From Pycnococcus provasolii (taxonomy: Eukaryota > Chlorophyta > Pseudoscourfieldiophyceae > Pseudoscourfieldiales > Pycnococcaceae), in assembly GCA_938743325.2 (NCBI GenBank), contig OW568885.1, positions 310,001 through 374,000 of the forward strand: DNA of 64,000 nucleotides, given 5' to 3'. Shown here in pieces: positions 49,495 to 60,253 of this stretch. The notes under the pieces were generated by a model that saw only the letters and a list, made by a program, of their open reading frames with translations, was not told the origin of the DNA and did not search any database. A program made the position numbers and the translations under genes. Position 1 is the first letter of the stretch; each line of letters begins with the position of its first letter.

Positions 49495-50616
49495 TTACTT
49501 TACAGCTAGTTCGTACATCAAAATGCCGCCCGCGACGGCGACGTTCAGACTCTCCATGCTTCGCACAGCCATGGGCACGCATACGGCACTCTTGCTCAGC
49601 TCGTAAACAGGTATGCTGACGCCTTGGCCTTCCGCTCCAAGCGCGAGCGCGATACCCTTAGTGCGAGCATCCTCGTTCGCGTCGTTCCTCCCAACCTCAA
49701 CAACGTCGACGCCGTTCATGTCCGCGGCGTACATCTCCAAGTCGTGTTCGGCTAGCAGACTGCGTAGCGCCTCCGCGTCGCCTTCGACGACGCTGATCGT
49801 TGTGTGCCCACCTCGAAGCGCTCGGAGGAGCTTTTCGTTGTACAAGTCGCAGCTGCCGGGGCGCACGAGGAAGACGTGCGTCCATCCGAACGCCGTCGCC
49901 GTGCGCAGCAGCGTTCCGACGTTGCCCGGATCCTGCACTCCGTCGAGCACGAGCATGCGGGTGACCACGTCACCTGGCGCAAACCTCGTGTGTTCCATCA
50001 TGTACACCTCAGCTACTGCGGTGATTGCGTCGGCGTTTCGCACACCGCTAATTTTTTGCAGCACGTTATCCGCGGTATGTATGACCGGCGCAAGACTGTC
50101 GCACGCATCCGCTTCATCTCTCCACAGTTCAGGTTCAGAGGTGAGCACACTTCGTACATCCATTCTCGCGAACGACTCTTTCAACGGCCTATCTCCGACG
50201 AATACGTACGTCCCGCACTCTCGCCTATATTTCGCGTTTGTGCGTAGTTTGACGAGGTGCTTGACGTACGCGTTCGCCGGCGCGGTCAGGCGCGAGTTCG
50301 CGTGAGGGACGGGCGGGATATTGTTATCAGAGGCATTGTCGTCGGACGATAACGGTCCTGCTGAAGAGGAGTGCTCTGAAGAGGCCGCCGCTGCCGCCGC
50401 CGCCAGCAAGCGCCGAGAACATGGGAGCGCCCTGGTTCCCTGGCGGTACGTAGGACACCGCTTCCAGCACACCGCTGATACTCCTCGCGCTGATCCACGC
50501 TGACGAGGCAATACAGTCGTGAAATTACCACCACCACCAGGCGTGTTTACCACTGCAGAAACATTGCAGCGCACAAACGCCACACGCGCTGTCACAACAC
50601 GACAACAACACGCCAT
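49495..50616 (-). CDS. SpoU/TrmH-family 2'-O-ribose RNA methyltransferase, organelle-type
   Basis: The first in-frame ATG is 50616 (MACCCRVVTA), giving 373 residues. A leader and low-complexity Ala/Ser segment (to about 95) are followed by a substrate-binding domain (KLRTNAKYRREC ... FVGDRPLKESF) and the SPOUT methyltransferase (about 215-373). The three SpoU motifs are clear: DGVQDPGNVGTLLRTATAFG, ALALGAEGQGVS and VPMAVRSMESLNVAVAGGI. This layout matches RlmB/MRM-type enzymes that methylate organellar 23S-like rRNA. Three AACCCCTAAT motifs lie 45-130 bp upstream. Confidence 0.9.
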   Translation of the reverse strand: MACCCRVVTARVAFVRCNVSAVVNTPGGGGNFTTVLPRQRGSARGVSAVCWKRCPTYRQGTRALPCSRRLLAAAAAAASSEHSSSAGPLSSDDNASDNNIPPVPHANSRLTAPANAYVKHLVKLRTNAKYRRECGTYVFVGDRPLKESFARMDVRSVLTSEPELWRDEADACDSLAPVIHTADNVLQKISGVRNADAITAVAEVYMMEHTRFAPGDVVTRMLVLDGVQDPGNVGTLLRTATAFGWTHVFLVRPGSCDLYNEKLLRALRGGHTTISVVEGDAEALRSLLAEHDLEMYAADMNGVDVVEVGRNDANEDARTKGIALALGAEGQGVSIPVYELSKSAVCVPMAVRSMESLNVAVAGGILMYELAVK

Positions 50617-50660
50617 AGAGAAATAGAAATGGCGGCGTGATGATAAGACGACCGTAGGCG

Positions 50661-50744
50661 AACCCCTAATTGCAAACTCCCACCCTCCCCAACCCCTAAT
50701 TAATTGCAAGAACTCCTGAACCAATTCTGATGAACCCCTAATTA
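50661..50744 (-). promoter_or_regulatory. Three AACCCCTAAT motifs upstream of the methyltransferase gene
   Basis: Copies are at 50661, 50691 and 50733; the last two continue as AATTA. They lie in the divergent promoter with the coiled-coil gene at 50906. See the finding on telo-box-like motifs. Confidence 0.6.
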
Positions 50745-50905
50745 AATCAAATCCAGGGAGGAGTTCCAGTTCATGAAAACTAATTTCAAAATAAATAAAT
50801 TGACAGATACAAAACTAGTTCACTATTTCAATCCCCCCCTTTCCTGCACCTGCCCGCGTGCTATTCATTGCAAGGTTCCGCGTGTTCATCAAGCAATATC
50901 ATATC

Positions 50906-52033
50906 ATGCAGAACGGCGTGTTCGTTCCCGTGTTATCCTTTGGTGGTGGTGGTGCCAGTGGTGGTGGTGGTGCCAGTGGTGGTGGTGCCAGTGGTGGTGG
51001 GCCTTCCATTTCCATGGCCGCACTTGATGATAATAACAGTAATAACCTTAAGTCAGCGTCTGGTGGTGCGTTCAAATCCATACAGCTTGGGGGAACGTTC
51101 GCGTACTGGCACGCACGCAACAACGCGCAACTCGAGCACATCGACGCGCTTGAAACACTCACGGAGTCACTCAAGGAGGAAAACGCCAACTTGAAAAAAC
51201 AACTCGACACAAGCCAGACCAAACACTGCCACGCGGAGAGGTGCCTCAAGGCGGAGCAGGCGGTTAGCCGTGAACTCAACGAAAGGCTGGAGAGCGCCAT
51301 GAACGCCGCGGCCAAGGACCGAGAGGAGGCGGCGCGCACCAAAATCGACTCGCAGACAGCAGTTCAGGAAGCGAACGAACGCTGCAAAGCCGCGCTCGAC
51401 GAGCTTGAGGCGCACAAGACCCAGGCTGTGCGAGCACAATTCGAGGCGCAGCAGGCTCTTGAGGGAAAGCTGAGTAGCGAGAACGAGGCGAGCGACCTCG
51501 CCAGGCGCATCGCGGACTTGCTGTCGCAGGTCTCGAGCCTCACAACGCGCAGCGACAACCTGGAAAAGCAGCTCGAGGGCATGACGCGGCAGCGCGACCA
51601 CCACTGCGCACACAGCGACCTTCTTCTCAAGGAGAAGAACCGTCTCATCGACGCCAATACGGCCCTCAAGCGTAAGCTCGCTGATATGGCGCAGAAGGCG
51701 GCTGCCGAAGCGGCGGCGGCAGCCGCCGCGGCGCAAGCAGTCACGGTGCCAACCGCCAACATGGCTCCTCAGAGCACGCCGCCACCAGGCGGAAAGAAGC
51801 AGGCACCGGTCGAGCGCAGTCCAGTGAGCATCCTAAGCGTGAGCGGCGTGGACAACAGCCCGAGCCCAAGCCCACCGCCACCAGCCCCGATGCGCCAAAG
51901 GCGCCGGCCGTCCTCGGCGACGCCTGGCATGCCGCAGCCTTCGCCGGCTCAGGTGAAGGCGGCACGTGACTTTGCGTGGCAGGCGGCGGGTGCTATGGAG
52001 GCGCGGCGGCTGGGACCGACATGGATTAGGTGA
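50906..52033 (+). CDS. Long coiled-coil protein
   Basis: The first in-frame ATG is 50906 (MQNGVFVPVL), giving 375 residues. A Gly/Ser/Ala repeat (GGGGASGGGGASGGG) is followed by continuous coiled coil (about 80-275) with heptads such as LKEENANLKKQL and NRLIDANTALKRKLADM, an Ala run, then a Pro-rich tail with Ser-Pro sites (VDNSPSPSPPPP). It has no enzyme domain and is probably structural or a cytoskeletal/centrosomal adaptor. It converges with the striatin-like gene. Confidence 0.7.
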   Translation: MQNGVFVPVLSFGGGGASGGGGASGGGASGGGPSISMAALDDNNSNNLKSASGGAFKSIQLGGTFAYWHARNNAQLEHIDALETLTESLKEENANLKKQLDTSQTKHCHAERCLKAEQAVSRELNERLESAMNAAAKDREEAARTKIDSQTAVQEANERCKAALDELEAHKTQAVRAQFEAQQALEGKLSSENEASDLARRIADLLSQVSSLTTRSDNLEKQLEGMTRQRDHHCAHSDLLLKEKNRLIDANTALKRKLADMAQKAAAEAAAAAAAAQAVTVPTANMAPQSTPPPGGKKQAPVERSPVSILSVSGVDNSPSPSPPPPAPMRQRRRPSSATPGMPQPSPAQVKAARDFAWQAAGAMEARRLGPTWIR

Positions 52034-52224
52034 TGGACAACCCAAACATGTACAACGGACAGAGGTGGCGGTGGCGGCGGCGGCGGAGACGACGAGTTGG
52101 GTGGAGCGGAGACGGTTTTGTTTTTGAAAAGAAGTAAGTTAAAGCAACAATAATCAACAGAATAGCGGCGCGAAGAGAGGGAAGGCGGCCGCCGCAGGCC
52201 GAAGCCAGTGCTGCTGCACCAACC

Positions 52225-53253
52225 TCAGTGCTCGAGCATGGAGAGTCCTGGCGCATCGCGCACGAACGTCGAAGCAGAGTCGTCTTCTGCATCGACAAAG
52301 TCGTCGTCGTCGTCGTCGTCGTCGTCGTCTTCGACGTCGGCGGCGCCGTTGGCGTCCTCTTCGCCGGTGTCGTACACGCCAAGCACGACAGAGAACGCCT
52401 CAGCCATCGCCGCCTCCATTTCCTCCTCGCTGAAGACGTCTGAGTCGCCGCTGTCCTCTGCATCCCGCGGCATGGTCGCTTCCTTCGCAGGTGAACCGCC
52501 GTCACCCTTTGTGCTGGCGCCACCGGTGTTTGCGGCACCCGCGCTTGCAGACCGTCGTCGTCGGCGCGACGACGAGACGGACGAGCGCTGGCGGTGCGCG
52601 GCAACCGCTGCAGACGGATTTCCCGCGACGAGGCGGTGAGGATGCACATCTTCGTCTACGTCCCAGCCGGGAGTGGGTGCTGGCGCGCTCGTTTCCAGCT
52701 CAGCAGGTTCGCTGGGTGGCATTCTCTGCCTTGCGGGCGTGTCGCGTAGTGCCTTGAGCACCGGCGCGGTGGCATCCGCCTCGTCTCTCCACACCTGCTC
52801 GAGCGGCTCCCCGTGCGCCTTTCGCTCTCGCACAATAACCTCCTCGAGCATAGCGATGCGTCGCGTGAGGTGCGCGTTGTCTGCGCATGCGGCTTTCAGC
52901 TCACGCTTCAGCCTGCTCGCCGCAACTCTGAGCGCCTTGCGCTCACGCACCCAAGCCGCCCTTTCGAGGTCGAAGCTGCGGAAGCGCTCCTGCAGGAATG
53001 AGCACACACCAGCAACACTCGCGTCGACGGTTTTCCTCGTGGTTGGTTGGTGGTCGTGGCTGGCTGTGTCGTTTTGCTGCGCGTCGTGCTGCTGCTTTTT
53101 GTGATCCGGCGACTCGCCGCCTGCGCGCCGCCGCGGCGAGAGCTTGGCTGGCGGCGTTTGGTTGCCCGGCGGACTTTTGTGACTTTTGTGCGCGAGCGTC
53201 GCTGGCACACCAGCGCCACTGCCTTGTTCTGCACCTGTATTCCTGTCGTCCAT
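52225..53253 (-). CDS. Striatin N-terminus-like coiled-coil protein, no WD40
   Basis: ATG at 53253 (MDDRNTGAEQ) gives 342 residues. Residues about 85-140 (VCSFLQERFRSFDLERAAW then RERKALRV and LTRRIAMLEEVI) match the striatin N-terminal coiled coil (YLQ..W..FE.eR..WE.ER ... RRI.MLE). The rest is disordered with a Ser/Arg patch and a GAC-coded poly-Asp run near 52295-52325. Striatin normally continues into WD40 repeats that scaffold STRIPAK; here the frame ends in acidic sequence, so it is a stand-alone N-terminal module or a different protein sharing that motif. Confidence 0.62.
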   Translation of the reverse strand: MDDRNTGAEQGSGAGVPATLAHKSHKSPPGNQTPPAKLSPRRRAGGESPDHKKQQHDAQQNDTASHDHQPTTRKTVDASVAGVCSFLQERFRSFDLERAAWVRERKALRVAASRLKRELKAACADNAHLTRRIAMLEEVIVRERKAHGEPLEQVWRDEADATAPVLKALRDTPARQRMPPSEPAELETSAPAPTPGWDVDEDVHPHRLVAGNPSAAVAAHRQRSSVSSSRRRRRSASAGAANTGGASTKGDGGSPAKEATMPRDAEDSGDSDVFSEEEMEAAMAEAFSVVLGVYDTGEEDANGAADVEDDDDDDDDDDFVDAEDDSASTFVRDAPGLSMLEH

Positions 53254-54354
53254 ATCCACAGCAATGATGTCCGCTGCGCCTTAATCAAGGGCCTAGCTGC
53301 TTTATGATGTAATCGTGGCGACTATAAGCCACTGCAGTACGCGAGCGCGTCACCACACCACACGCGAGTGCAAACGCGGGTGGTAACCTAGACTTCAAAA
53401 GGAATTTAAGCAAGACAGCAAGCCTGCTGCTGATTACGACGATGGAGGCGCCGCTTACCTTGAATTGTAAGCCGTCGGATGAAGCCTGGGAATCGATGTG
53501 TTAAATGTGTGTGCGTGTGTGCGCAGGATAACAGGTTGATAAACAGAGCTGGAAAGGGAAGGCACACGCGCGCGCACACAGATGTACTGTGCGTACCACA
53601 CTGTACCAAGGACGACGCAGCGTCGTTCGACCAAGGTTGGCGATCAAGGTCAAGGACGGCGTTAGCGGAGGATCTACGATAGGACCGTGTTTTATACCAG
53701 CAAGTGTACGGCGTGCGAAGTCGAAGTCGAAGTCGCGTGCGTGATGCGTCGTCGTCGAGACCATGCGTATGCGTCGTCGTCGTTCGCGGCTTTTGAGAAA
53801 CGTTTGGTGGAGCAGTTGTCGACGACAAAGTGTAGTCTATCAGCCTCAAACCATCGTTTTGCAGTTCTGCTTTGCGCCTTTAAAGGTTTTGCGCAACTGT
53901 CGGCCTGCTTTGCTTTGTCGTTCGCACACACGCAGCAGGACGCAGCCACGCATGGAAAGCAGGAAAGGTTTATCACACTTCAACCACTCGTTTTATCAGG
54001 TGGTATAACACTGTAGTACTACCTGTATACGTCGCCGCCGTTCTTCCTAATATAGTTCCTGTCGTCGTCGTTGCTGTTGCTGTTGCTGTTGTGGTTCCTC
54101 AGGTCAGGTGGCGCTCTTCTTCTTGCACGCCGCTCCCTGTCGCTGTTTCTTTCGGAACACATGAAGGCTTGTCACTAAACTATCGTGGGTAGTGGGGATT
54201 ATTGCAAGCAAGCGAAGTTCGTGTCGTTCGTAGCGACATTTGTATTCGGACGCTACGCAACGAGAGACGCAAGAAAGCAGGCTGGCAGGCAGGCACCTGT
54301 GAGCAGTGTTGTGTGTGCGTTTGTGTTTCCGTGTGTGTGTGTGTGTGCTCGTGC
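53254..54354. other. Divergent intergenic region, about 1.1 kb
   Basis: Mixed composition with CA-rich strings and a (GTTGCT)-like repeat near 54068-54090, and GTGTGT at 54330-54350. Open frames on both strands are short and overlapping; none is supported. Confidence 0.5.
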
Positions 54355-56715
54355 ATGGCCATGGTGAGCCACACACAAGCCAGACACGCGTCAAACACTG
54401 GCATGCAACGCACGGTGACATTCGCGGAAGAGCGTGGATACGCAAACAGGACTCCGCAAATGCCGACGGCGAGCTCGGCGCGTCTCTCGGCGCTTATCGC
54501 GGAGAACTCCGCGCTGCTGCAGAAACTTGTGGGTGGAGAAGGACGGACGGCGGCAGGGACACCGACGACGGCACAGACGCAACAGCGACTGCGCCAAGCG
54601 CAACCGCAACCGCAACCGCAACCGCAAAGGCCGAGGCAAACGCCAGCGAAGTCTCGAAGACCAGCGGATCAACCTCTGGCGGCGATGCAAAATACCCCGA
54701 TCCATGCGTTGAACGCGGAAGATGTGGAACCTGTCATGTCGTCACGGAGACAGGACGACCTCTTGGACGCATACCGCGAGAAGTGCGCGCGACTCGAGCG
54801 GGCGATAGACACCAACGCAAGGCTCAAGGCGAGGCTTCTGAGCCGTGAAAACATGCTCACGAGCCTCGAACCGCTGAAACAGCGCTATGACGAAGTGCAC
54901 GCGTCTCGCGTGAACGCCGAGAAGACGGCTGCTCGACTGGAGAGGCGCGTAAACTCGCTCGTTCAGGAACGAGACTCGCTCGCCACGCGCGTCGACGGTG
55001 GAACGCGCGACGAGGAGGTTGACGCGCTGCGAGACGCTCGTGACGCGAGCGAAGACGAGATCAATCGCCTCAGGAGACTGCTGGCGACCATGGCTGAGCG
55101 GCTGACGTTCGCACAGGAGGGCCAGCGCGAGGCGGAGACGCGCAGCCGATACCACGAGGTTGTCGCGGCCGAAGCGCGGCGCCGCCAGGCAATGGCGGAA
55201 TTGCACTCCGGATCTCCGATGATGGACAGAACGCTGCAGCCGGGCGAGGCGGCTGGAGGAAGTCTCGGCGTCGACGAGGAGGCGCAGGAGATTCGCAATC
55301 CGGCATACGGCGGGTCAAGGCGTGCGAGATACAGAGACGAGAGTCGTGGCACGTCGATGGCGTCGTCGTCGAACGGCGATGATGAAGAGGACGCCCTCTT
55401 CCTAGGCGAAGGCGACGCTCTGAGCCGGAAGGCAAGCCGACTATCGATGACGTCAGATGCACAGCAGGAGGCTGAATTAGCGGAAACGATTGCAGAGCTT
55501 GCGCGGCAGAGAGAACAAGAGCAGGCTACAAAGGAACGTCGCAGGCGTTCGACGACTGTCGCGATGTGTGATCGGTCTCGCGCCCCCTCCGATCGACTTG
55601 CGGCGGTGGTGAATGTTGCACGCGACCGCGAAATGAGCGCTGTTGACCCAGCTGAGGCTGAGCTGTTCATGTCCATCAACAACGAGCCCAAGCTCGCAGA
55701 CGGCGAATACAGGGAAACGGTGAATCCAAGCTACGACGAAGTTTCCGCGTCTGATTCACCCATGCTAGCATCATCGCCGCTGGCACCCTCGCTACGGCAT
55801 CCACCACAGGAGAAGCCACCGGAGCCGCCGCTACCAGCGCCACCACCACCGCCTTCGCAGCTGCCACCGCCGCCAGTGCCGCCGCCGATATCACGCCCAT
55901 CTGTGGCAGAGCCGACGGAAGTGCCACAGATGGCAACGCGCGCGTCAATGTCCGGAGATCAGACACTGGCCAGAGAAGAGAGGGCACCGTCGACGCCGGC
56001 ACCAGCACTTCCACCTCCCACCATGCCGCTTGCCCCTGCCACCGTTGCTAGGCAATCTGTCGCCATGTCAACGTCTCCAGCACCACCAGCGTTGCTGTCA
56101 GATGCAACTACACAGACAGACTCTACAGCAAACGTGCCTTCAACAACAGCCGATGGCATGGACGAGAGGCCTGTTGGACCGCCACCACTCCCACCATCTC
56201 CACCTTCTGACATGTCTGTACTACCCAAAGCTACCACAGCGTCCGCCGATACACAGACCCAGGCTGCTGAACCGCAACCAACTCCGGTTGTTGAGCAGCA
56301 CACTGCGGCGACGCTTCCAACTCCTGCGCAGCCTTCGCCATCGATGAGGCCGCCGCCGCCGCCACAGCAAGCATTTGATGCGGCTGGTGCTGTCACGTCG
56401 TCCACTGCGGCGCCGGATACAACATCGGCATATCGGATGCGCACATGGGCTGGTGTGTCGAGCCCTCCCCCCGCGTCGGTGGCGGGTGCGACGGGTCGCG
56501 ATATCGCAGCTATGCACGCGCGTCTTCGCGAGATTACCGAGCACCGCATGCGAGCGCTGGCGAGTTTAGCTCTTGAGGAGACGGAGCTCGTCGCCGCGGA
56601 GGCGCTTGAGGAGGAGCGCATCAGGGAAAAACTTGCACACATCGAGCGTCAACAGCAGCAGCAGCAGCAACAACAACAACATCAGTATGGTGGTGGTGGT
56701 GGCTCTTACTATTAG
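54355..56715 (+). CDS. Coiled-coil, proline-rich protein, unknown
   Basis: The first in-frame ATG is 54355 (MAMVSHTQAR), with an alternative at 54403 (MQRTVTFAEE), giving up to 786 residues. A short helix (ALIAENSALLQKLVGG), a PQPQPQ run, then coiled coil (about 170-300: CARLERAIDTNARLKARLLS, RRVNSLVQERDSL) are followed by disorder, a Pro-rich segment (about 480-530, PPLPAPPPPPSQ) and a final helix (REITEHRMRALASLALEETE) with a CAG/CAA-coded Gln run. NPAYG and NPSYDE sites look like Tyr-based sorting/phosphorylation motifs. No known family; probably a cytoskeletal scaffold. Confidence 0.65.
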   Translation: MAMVSHTQARHASNTGMQRTVTFAEERGYANRTPQMPTASSARLSALIAENSALLQKLVGGEGRTAAGTPTTAQTQQRLRQAQPQPQPQPQRPRQTPAKSRRPADQPLAAMQNTPIHALNAEDVEPVMSSRRQDDLLDAYREKCARLERAIDTNARLKARLLSRENMLTSLEPLKQRYDEVHASRVNAEKTAARLERRVNSLVQERDSLATRVDGGTRDEEVDALRDARDASEDEINRLRRLLATMAERLTFAQEGQREAETRSRYHEVVAAEARRRQAMAELHSGSPMMDRTLQPGEAAGGSLGVDEEAQEIRNPAYGGSRRARYRDESRGTSMASSSNGDDEEDALFLGEGDALSRKASRLSMTSDAQQEAELAETIAELARQREQEQATKERRRRSTTVAMCDRSRAPSDRLAAVVNVARDREMSAVDPAEAELFMSINNEPKLADGEYRETVNPSYDEVSASDSPMLASSPLAPSLRHPPQEKPPEPPLPAPPPPPSQLPPPPVPPPISRPSVAEPTEVPQMATRASMSGDQTLAREERAPSTPAPALPPPTMPLAPATVARQSVAMSTSPAPPALLSDATTQTDSTANVPSTTADGMDERPVGPPPLPPSPPSDMSVLPKATTASADTQTQAAEPQPTPVVEQHTAATLPTPAQPSPSMRPPPPPQQAFDAAGAVTSSTAAPDTTSAYRMRTWAGVSSPPPASVAGATGRDIAAMHARLREITEHRMRALASLALEETELVAAEALEEERIREKLAHIERQQQQQQQQQQHQYGGGGGSYY

Positions 56716-57991
56716 AGACATAGTTAGAAAATGATTTATCACGTGTAGTTTTTGACAAGTATCGTTCCAAGTACTATGGATAGGCATTCCTCGTCTCCCC
56801 GGCCGCAAAAAGAAAGGGCTCCAGGGCTTTCAGAGTGCTTTTTTCTTTGGCAGTGGGTATCAGTTAAAGGTTTACATAGAACTTACAGGAGGAGGGGTTG
56901 GCTGAGGTGGTTGGCTGTAGAATCGTTCGGCATTCGTCAGGGTCGATTCCCACTCAAATACCCCACACAAATGCGGATCAAAATGAGATACCCCATTTCC
57001 GCCAAATACGGAAGTATCCCGTCCCTTCCTTCCCTGCCTCGTTGGCGCTGTGAGACGGACGGCCTGGCCAGTGGCCTGCCGCTGCGCGTCCCATGCAGGC
57101 ATGCAGGTGCCGGTTCGTGCTCCACAGACCTCTGTCAGTCTGTGGAAGTGTGGAGTAGGTCTGTGATCTGTGATCGTGCTCGTGGGCGATTCCCATCCAG
57201 GCGTGTTGACCAGCAAGTGGGAGGCTCTTGAGTCCTTGACCACCCAGTACTGTTGACCTTGCATCGTGTCCTCATCACGTGGAAGCAAGCTCAAGGGTAC
57301 GGTAAGACTTTGAGTGAACTTCGAAGCCAATACCACGATTTGCCGCGTAGGAACCCGAGGCACCCTATCCCGCTCCAAACCACACCAAACTACAGGTTTG
57401 GTTTGGTTTGGCCCACCCCAAGGCCGGGGCGGTTCCGAGAGGAATTCACTTGTGGTTTGCAAAGTTTGGTTTGGTGGTCTGTCTACGTGGCGGAAATCAC
57501 ACGCCCTGGGAGGAATCCTTCCCCCAATCAAAAGAAACCCAAGGGATCCCGGGATAGGATCCCGCCCTCAAACCTAGACGCGTCCCAGCCCTGAGTCTTG
57601 TCGCGTCCCCGCCCCCGCGGGGCTGCCGGGGCCCTCCCTGCTTTTCCTCGGCCTGTCATTTTGGAATTGTGCGTTTGGAATTGTGGTTTGGAATTCTCGG
57701 CCTGCTCTCGTGCGTGCTCACTCTTGTGCGTGTTTATTCTTGTTGTGTGTGCTTGTGTGTTCATTCTTGCTGTCACTGGCTTGGTGTCACTTCCTTTAGT
57801 GGGGCCATCTTCGTTCCAGGGCTGCCCTTTTCTTTTTCATTTAGGTTGGAATCTTCCTTCATTCCACTGGTGTTCTTTCACGCATTTTCGCATTTTCGCA
57901 CATCGTCTCGCTCGCATTTCGACTTTGGGTTTGGAGATTTTTTGGAGATTTTTTTACACACATTTGGTGGTGAGAAGTATTAAGTAGCAGT
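56716..57991. other. Intergenic region with TTTGG repeats, no gene recognised
   Basis: A (TTTGG)x3 run lies at 57396-57411 and a further copy at 57465-57475, with an inverted CCAAACCACACCAAAC just before, allowing a hairpin. Minus-strand frame 56872-57531 is open but shows no family. The last 300 bp are T-rich on the plus strand and probably hold the kinase promoter. Confidence 0.5.
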
Positions 57992-60190
57992 ATGGCAGCT
58001 CAGACTCTTCCACCACCATCTCCACCTCCTCCTCCTATTCCGCAGACGCCTAGTGGTGGTGGTGGTGGTGGTGGTGGTGGTCAAATGGCCCCCGTTCCCA
58101 ATCCCAATACGAATCAAAGCGTAGTCGGCGCGTGGAACCTGCGCAGCGAACTCGGACGGGGAAGCTTCGCGGTCGTGTGGAAGGCGCAGCACACAAAGAC
58201 AAACGAGCTCGCCGCCGTCAAGGAGGTGGCTCTGGGAAAACTAAGCCACAAGCTCAGAAGCTCGCTGGAGAGCGAAATTGCCATCCTCAAGAGAGCAAGA
58301 CACCCGAACATCGTCAGCCTGAGGGACCTGTGGAAGAGTTCGAGCCGTGTCTTCATCATACTCGAGTACTGCGACGGAGGTGACCTGCTCGCGTACATCC
58401 GCGCCAGGAAACAACTCCCGCCGCGCACAGCCATGCACTTCATGGCAAACCTAGGCGCTGGCCTTCGCGTGCTGCGGCAGAACAACCTCGTGCACCGCGA
58501 CCTCAAGCCGCAGAACCTGCTCCTCAGCACGGCGAAGCAAGGAACGACGCCCATTGACGCCGTCACCGGGATGGCGCTGCCTGTGCTCAAGATTGCAGAC
58601 TTTGGATTTGCGCGCAACCTGCAGCCTCAGGGACTCGCGGAAACGCTCTGCGGGTCGCCACTGTACATGGCGCCGGAGGTTCTACACGGACAGCGCTACG
58701 ACGCGAAGGCTGACCTGTGGAGCGTGGGAGCTATCCTATTCGAAATGGTGTCCGGTGCACCGCCGTACGGTGGCGCCAACTTCGTCGCCCTGCTGCAGAA
58801 CATCGAGTCGCGCGAGGCTGTACTACCCGCGGACGTCGCGAAAGTTTCCAGCCCGAATCTCGTGAGCTTACTGCGCATGCTCCTGCGCCGCTCGCCTATC
58901 GAGCGACTTTCATTCGACGAATTTTTCAGACATCCGTACATGCGAGATGCGATGAATCCAGCCAGCGCCACATCGTCGAGCAGCCACGACGAGGCGGCGA
59001 CGATCGCCGCCGTCACGACATCCTCATCCTCCGTCAGCGCCACGAATGATGCTTCCACACTCGACTCCGAATACGTCATGGTGGAGGAGGATCCCATCCC
59101 ACCGCCAACTCGCATGACCGCGGCGCGAGTGCGCGCGGAGACGATGCCCGCATTGCCCTCACCCTCGCGGGCGGCTGTTCCAGGTGCAGCATTCGCATTT
59201 CCCAAGCCGGCGTCGGGTGCCAAAAACCTCGCCATGTCATCCGCGGCAACGCCACAGCCGCACAAGGCAGCAGCGATGGTCGCCGCAGGCAAGGCGAGCA
59301 GTGCTCCATCTGCACAGCACACTCTCAACACATCAACCGCCGCGCAGTCCACGCTCGCACGGCTTGAGGTGATTGCGAAACAGATGCGCGACCTCGCCAC
59401 GGAAGCTTGGGAACGTGGGGAGCGCACCGGCGCACTTAGCCTGCAAATGCTTGCCCTTCGCGTCCTACGAGGCATCGCCGACGGCGCGCGCGCCTCCAAC
59501 ATGCAAGCATTGGCGGTGCGCACAAATGCGAGTTTAAGCAAGGCAATTGCGCAGGCTGAGGTGGCGGCGAAGCGAATCCTCCGCGATGAAGATCGTCTAC
59601 GCGCTCTGTCGTCGTCGTCGTCTCAGCATGCTCAATTTTCTCAGCAGTCTCAGCAGTCGGCAAGCGAAGGCAGCTCGCTGTCGACAACACGTGGCTCGAT
59701 GGGAGGCGCATCGTCCGACTGCAGCATGGAGTCCGCGGCTACGATGATGAGAGGTCGCGCTGGAAGCTCGAACGCAACTTCCGCGTCGCCTCCCAATGCC
59801 ATGGCCATGATGGCGGGCTCTCCCGGCGAAGCGCACTTCTCACCCAAAGCTGCAACGGTGGCAACATCATCGCCCACGCCTGCCGCAGACCGCGTCGTAC
59901 TGCCGGACGCCCTCGAGCTCACGTACCAAAATGCGCTGCGCGACGGGCGCGCGGGTGCCGTTCAGGAGCTTGTTGGCGTGCACGACGTAGCCTCAGCGTG
60001 CTACGAACGCGCCGTCAACCTGCTGAACTTTCTCCTGCTCGATGCCGAATCGCTTGGCGGCACTCACTGCCAGCCGCTGAGCTTGACGGGCGAGATGCGT
60101 GCGCAGCTGTCAACGTACCGTGCAGGTCTTGAGAGTCGCTGGTTAGGGCTGACAACCAATTCGATGCAAAAAAGAAAGCTGATTTTTTAA
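57992..60190 (+). CDS. ATG1: Atg1/ULK-family Ser/Thr kinase
   Basis: ATG at 57992 gives 732 residues. After a Pro- and Gly-run start, the kinase domain spans about 48-312: GRGSFAVVWKAQ, AAVKEV (VAIK Lys), HRDLKPQNLLL, DFGFARNL, LCGSPLYMAPEVL and DLWSVGAILFEM. The SELGRGSF start and FMANLGAGLRVL helix are of the Atg1/ULK type. A disordered linker is followed by two MIT-like helical segments (about 450-530 and 625-725), as in the Atg1 C-terminal EAT domain that binds Atg13 and membranes. The expected role is autophagy initiation. Confidence 0.88.
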   Translation: MAAQTLPPPSPPPPPIPQTPSGGGGGGGGGQMAPVPNPNTNQSVVGAWNLRSELGRGSFAVVWKAQHTKTNELAAVKEVALGKLSHKLRSSLESEIAILKRARHPNIVSLRDLWKSSSRVFIILEYCDGGDLLAYIRARKQLPPRTAMHFMANLGAGLRVLRQNNLVHRDLKPQNLLLSTAKQGTTPIDAVTGMALPVLKIADFGFARNLQPQGLAETLCGSPLYMAPEVLHGQRYDAKADLWSVGAILFEMVSGAPPYGGANFVALLQNIESREAVLPADVAKVSSPNLVSLLRMLLRRSPIERLSFDEFFRHPYMRDAMNPASATSSSSHDEAATIAAVTTSSSSVSATNDASTLDSEYVMVEEDPIPPPTRMTAARVRAETMPALPSPSRAAVPGAAFAFPKPASGAKNLAMSSAATPQPHKAAAMVAAGKASSAPSAQHTLNTSTAAQSTLARLEVIAKQMRDLATEAWERGERTGALSLQMLALRVLRGIADGARASNMQALAVRTNASLSKAIAQAEVAAKRILRDEDRLRALSSSSSQHAQFSQQSQQSASEGSSLSTTRGSMGGASSDCSMESAATMMRGRAGSSNATSASPPNAMAMMAGSPGEAHFSPKAATVATSSPTPAADRVVLPDALELTYQNALRDGRAGAVQELVGVHDVASACYERAVNLLNFLLLDAESLGGTHCQPLSLTGEMRAQLSTYRAGLESRWLGLTTNSMQKRKLIF

Positions 60191-60253
60191 TACACACTTG
60201 TAATACAGTACATTTAAAGGTAAAAAGAAGTAAAGAGCAAGAATGTGTAGATT

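Noticed and set aside
56905-56985. tRNA-like T-arm string GGGTCGATTCCC
   Set aside because: No matching five-base T-stem, D-arm or seven-base acceptor stem around it.
56872-57531. Minus-strand 219-codon frame
   Set aside because: Composition is erratic, contains the TTTGG repeat antisense, and no family matches.
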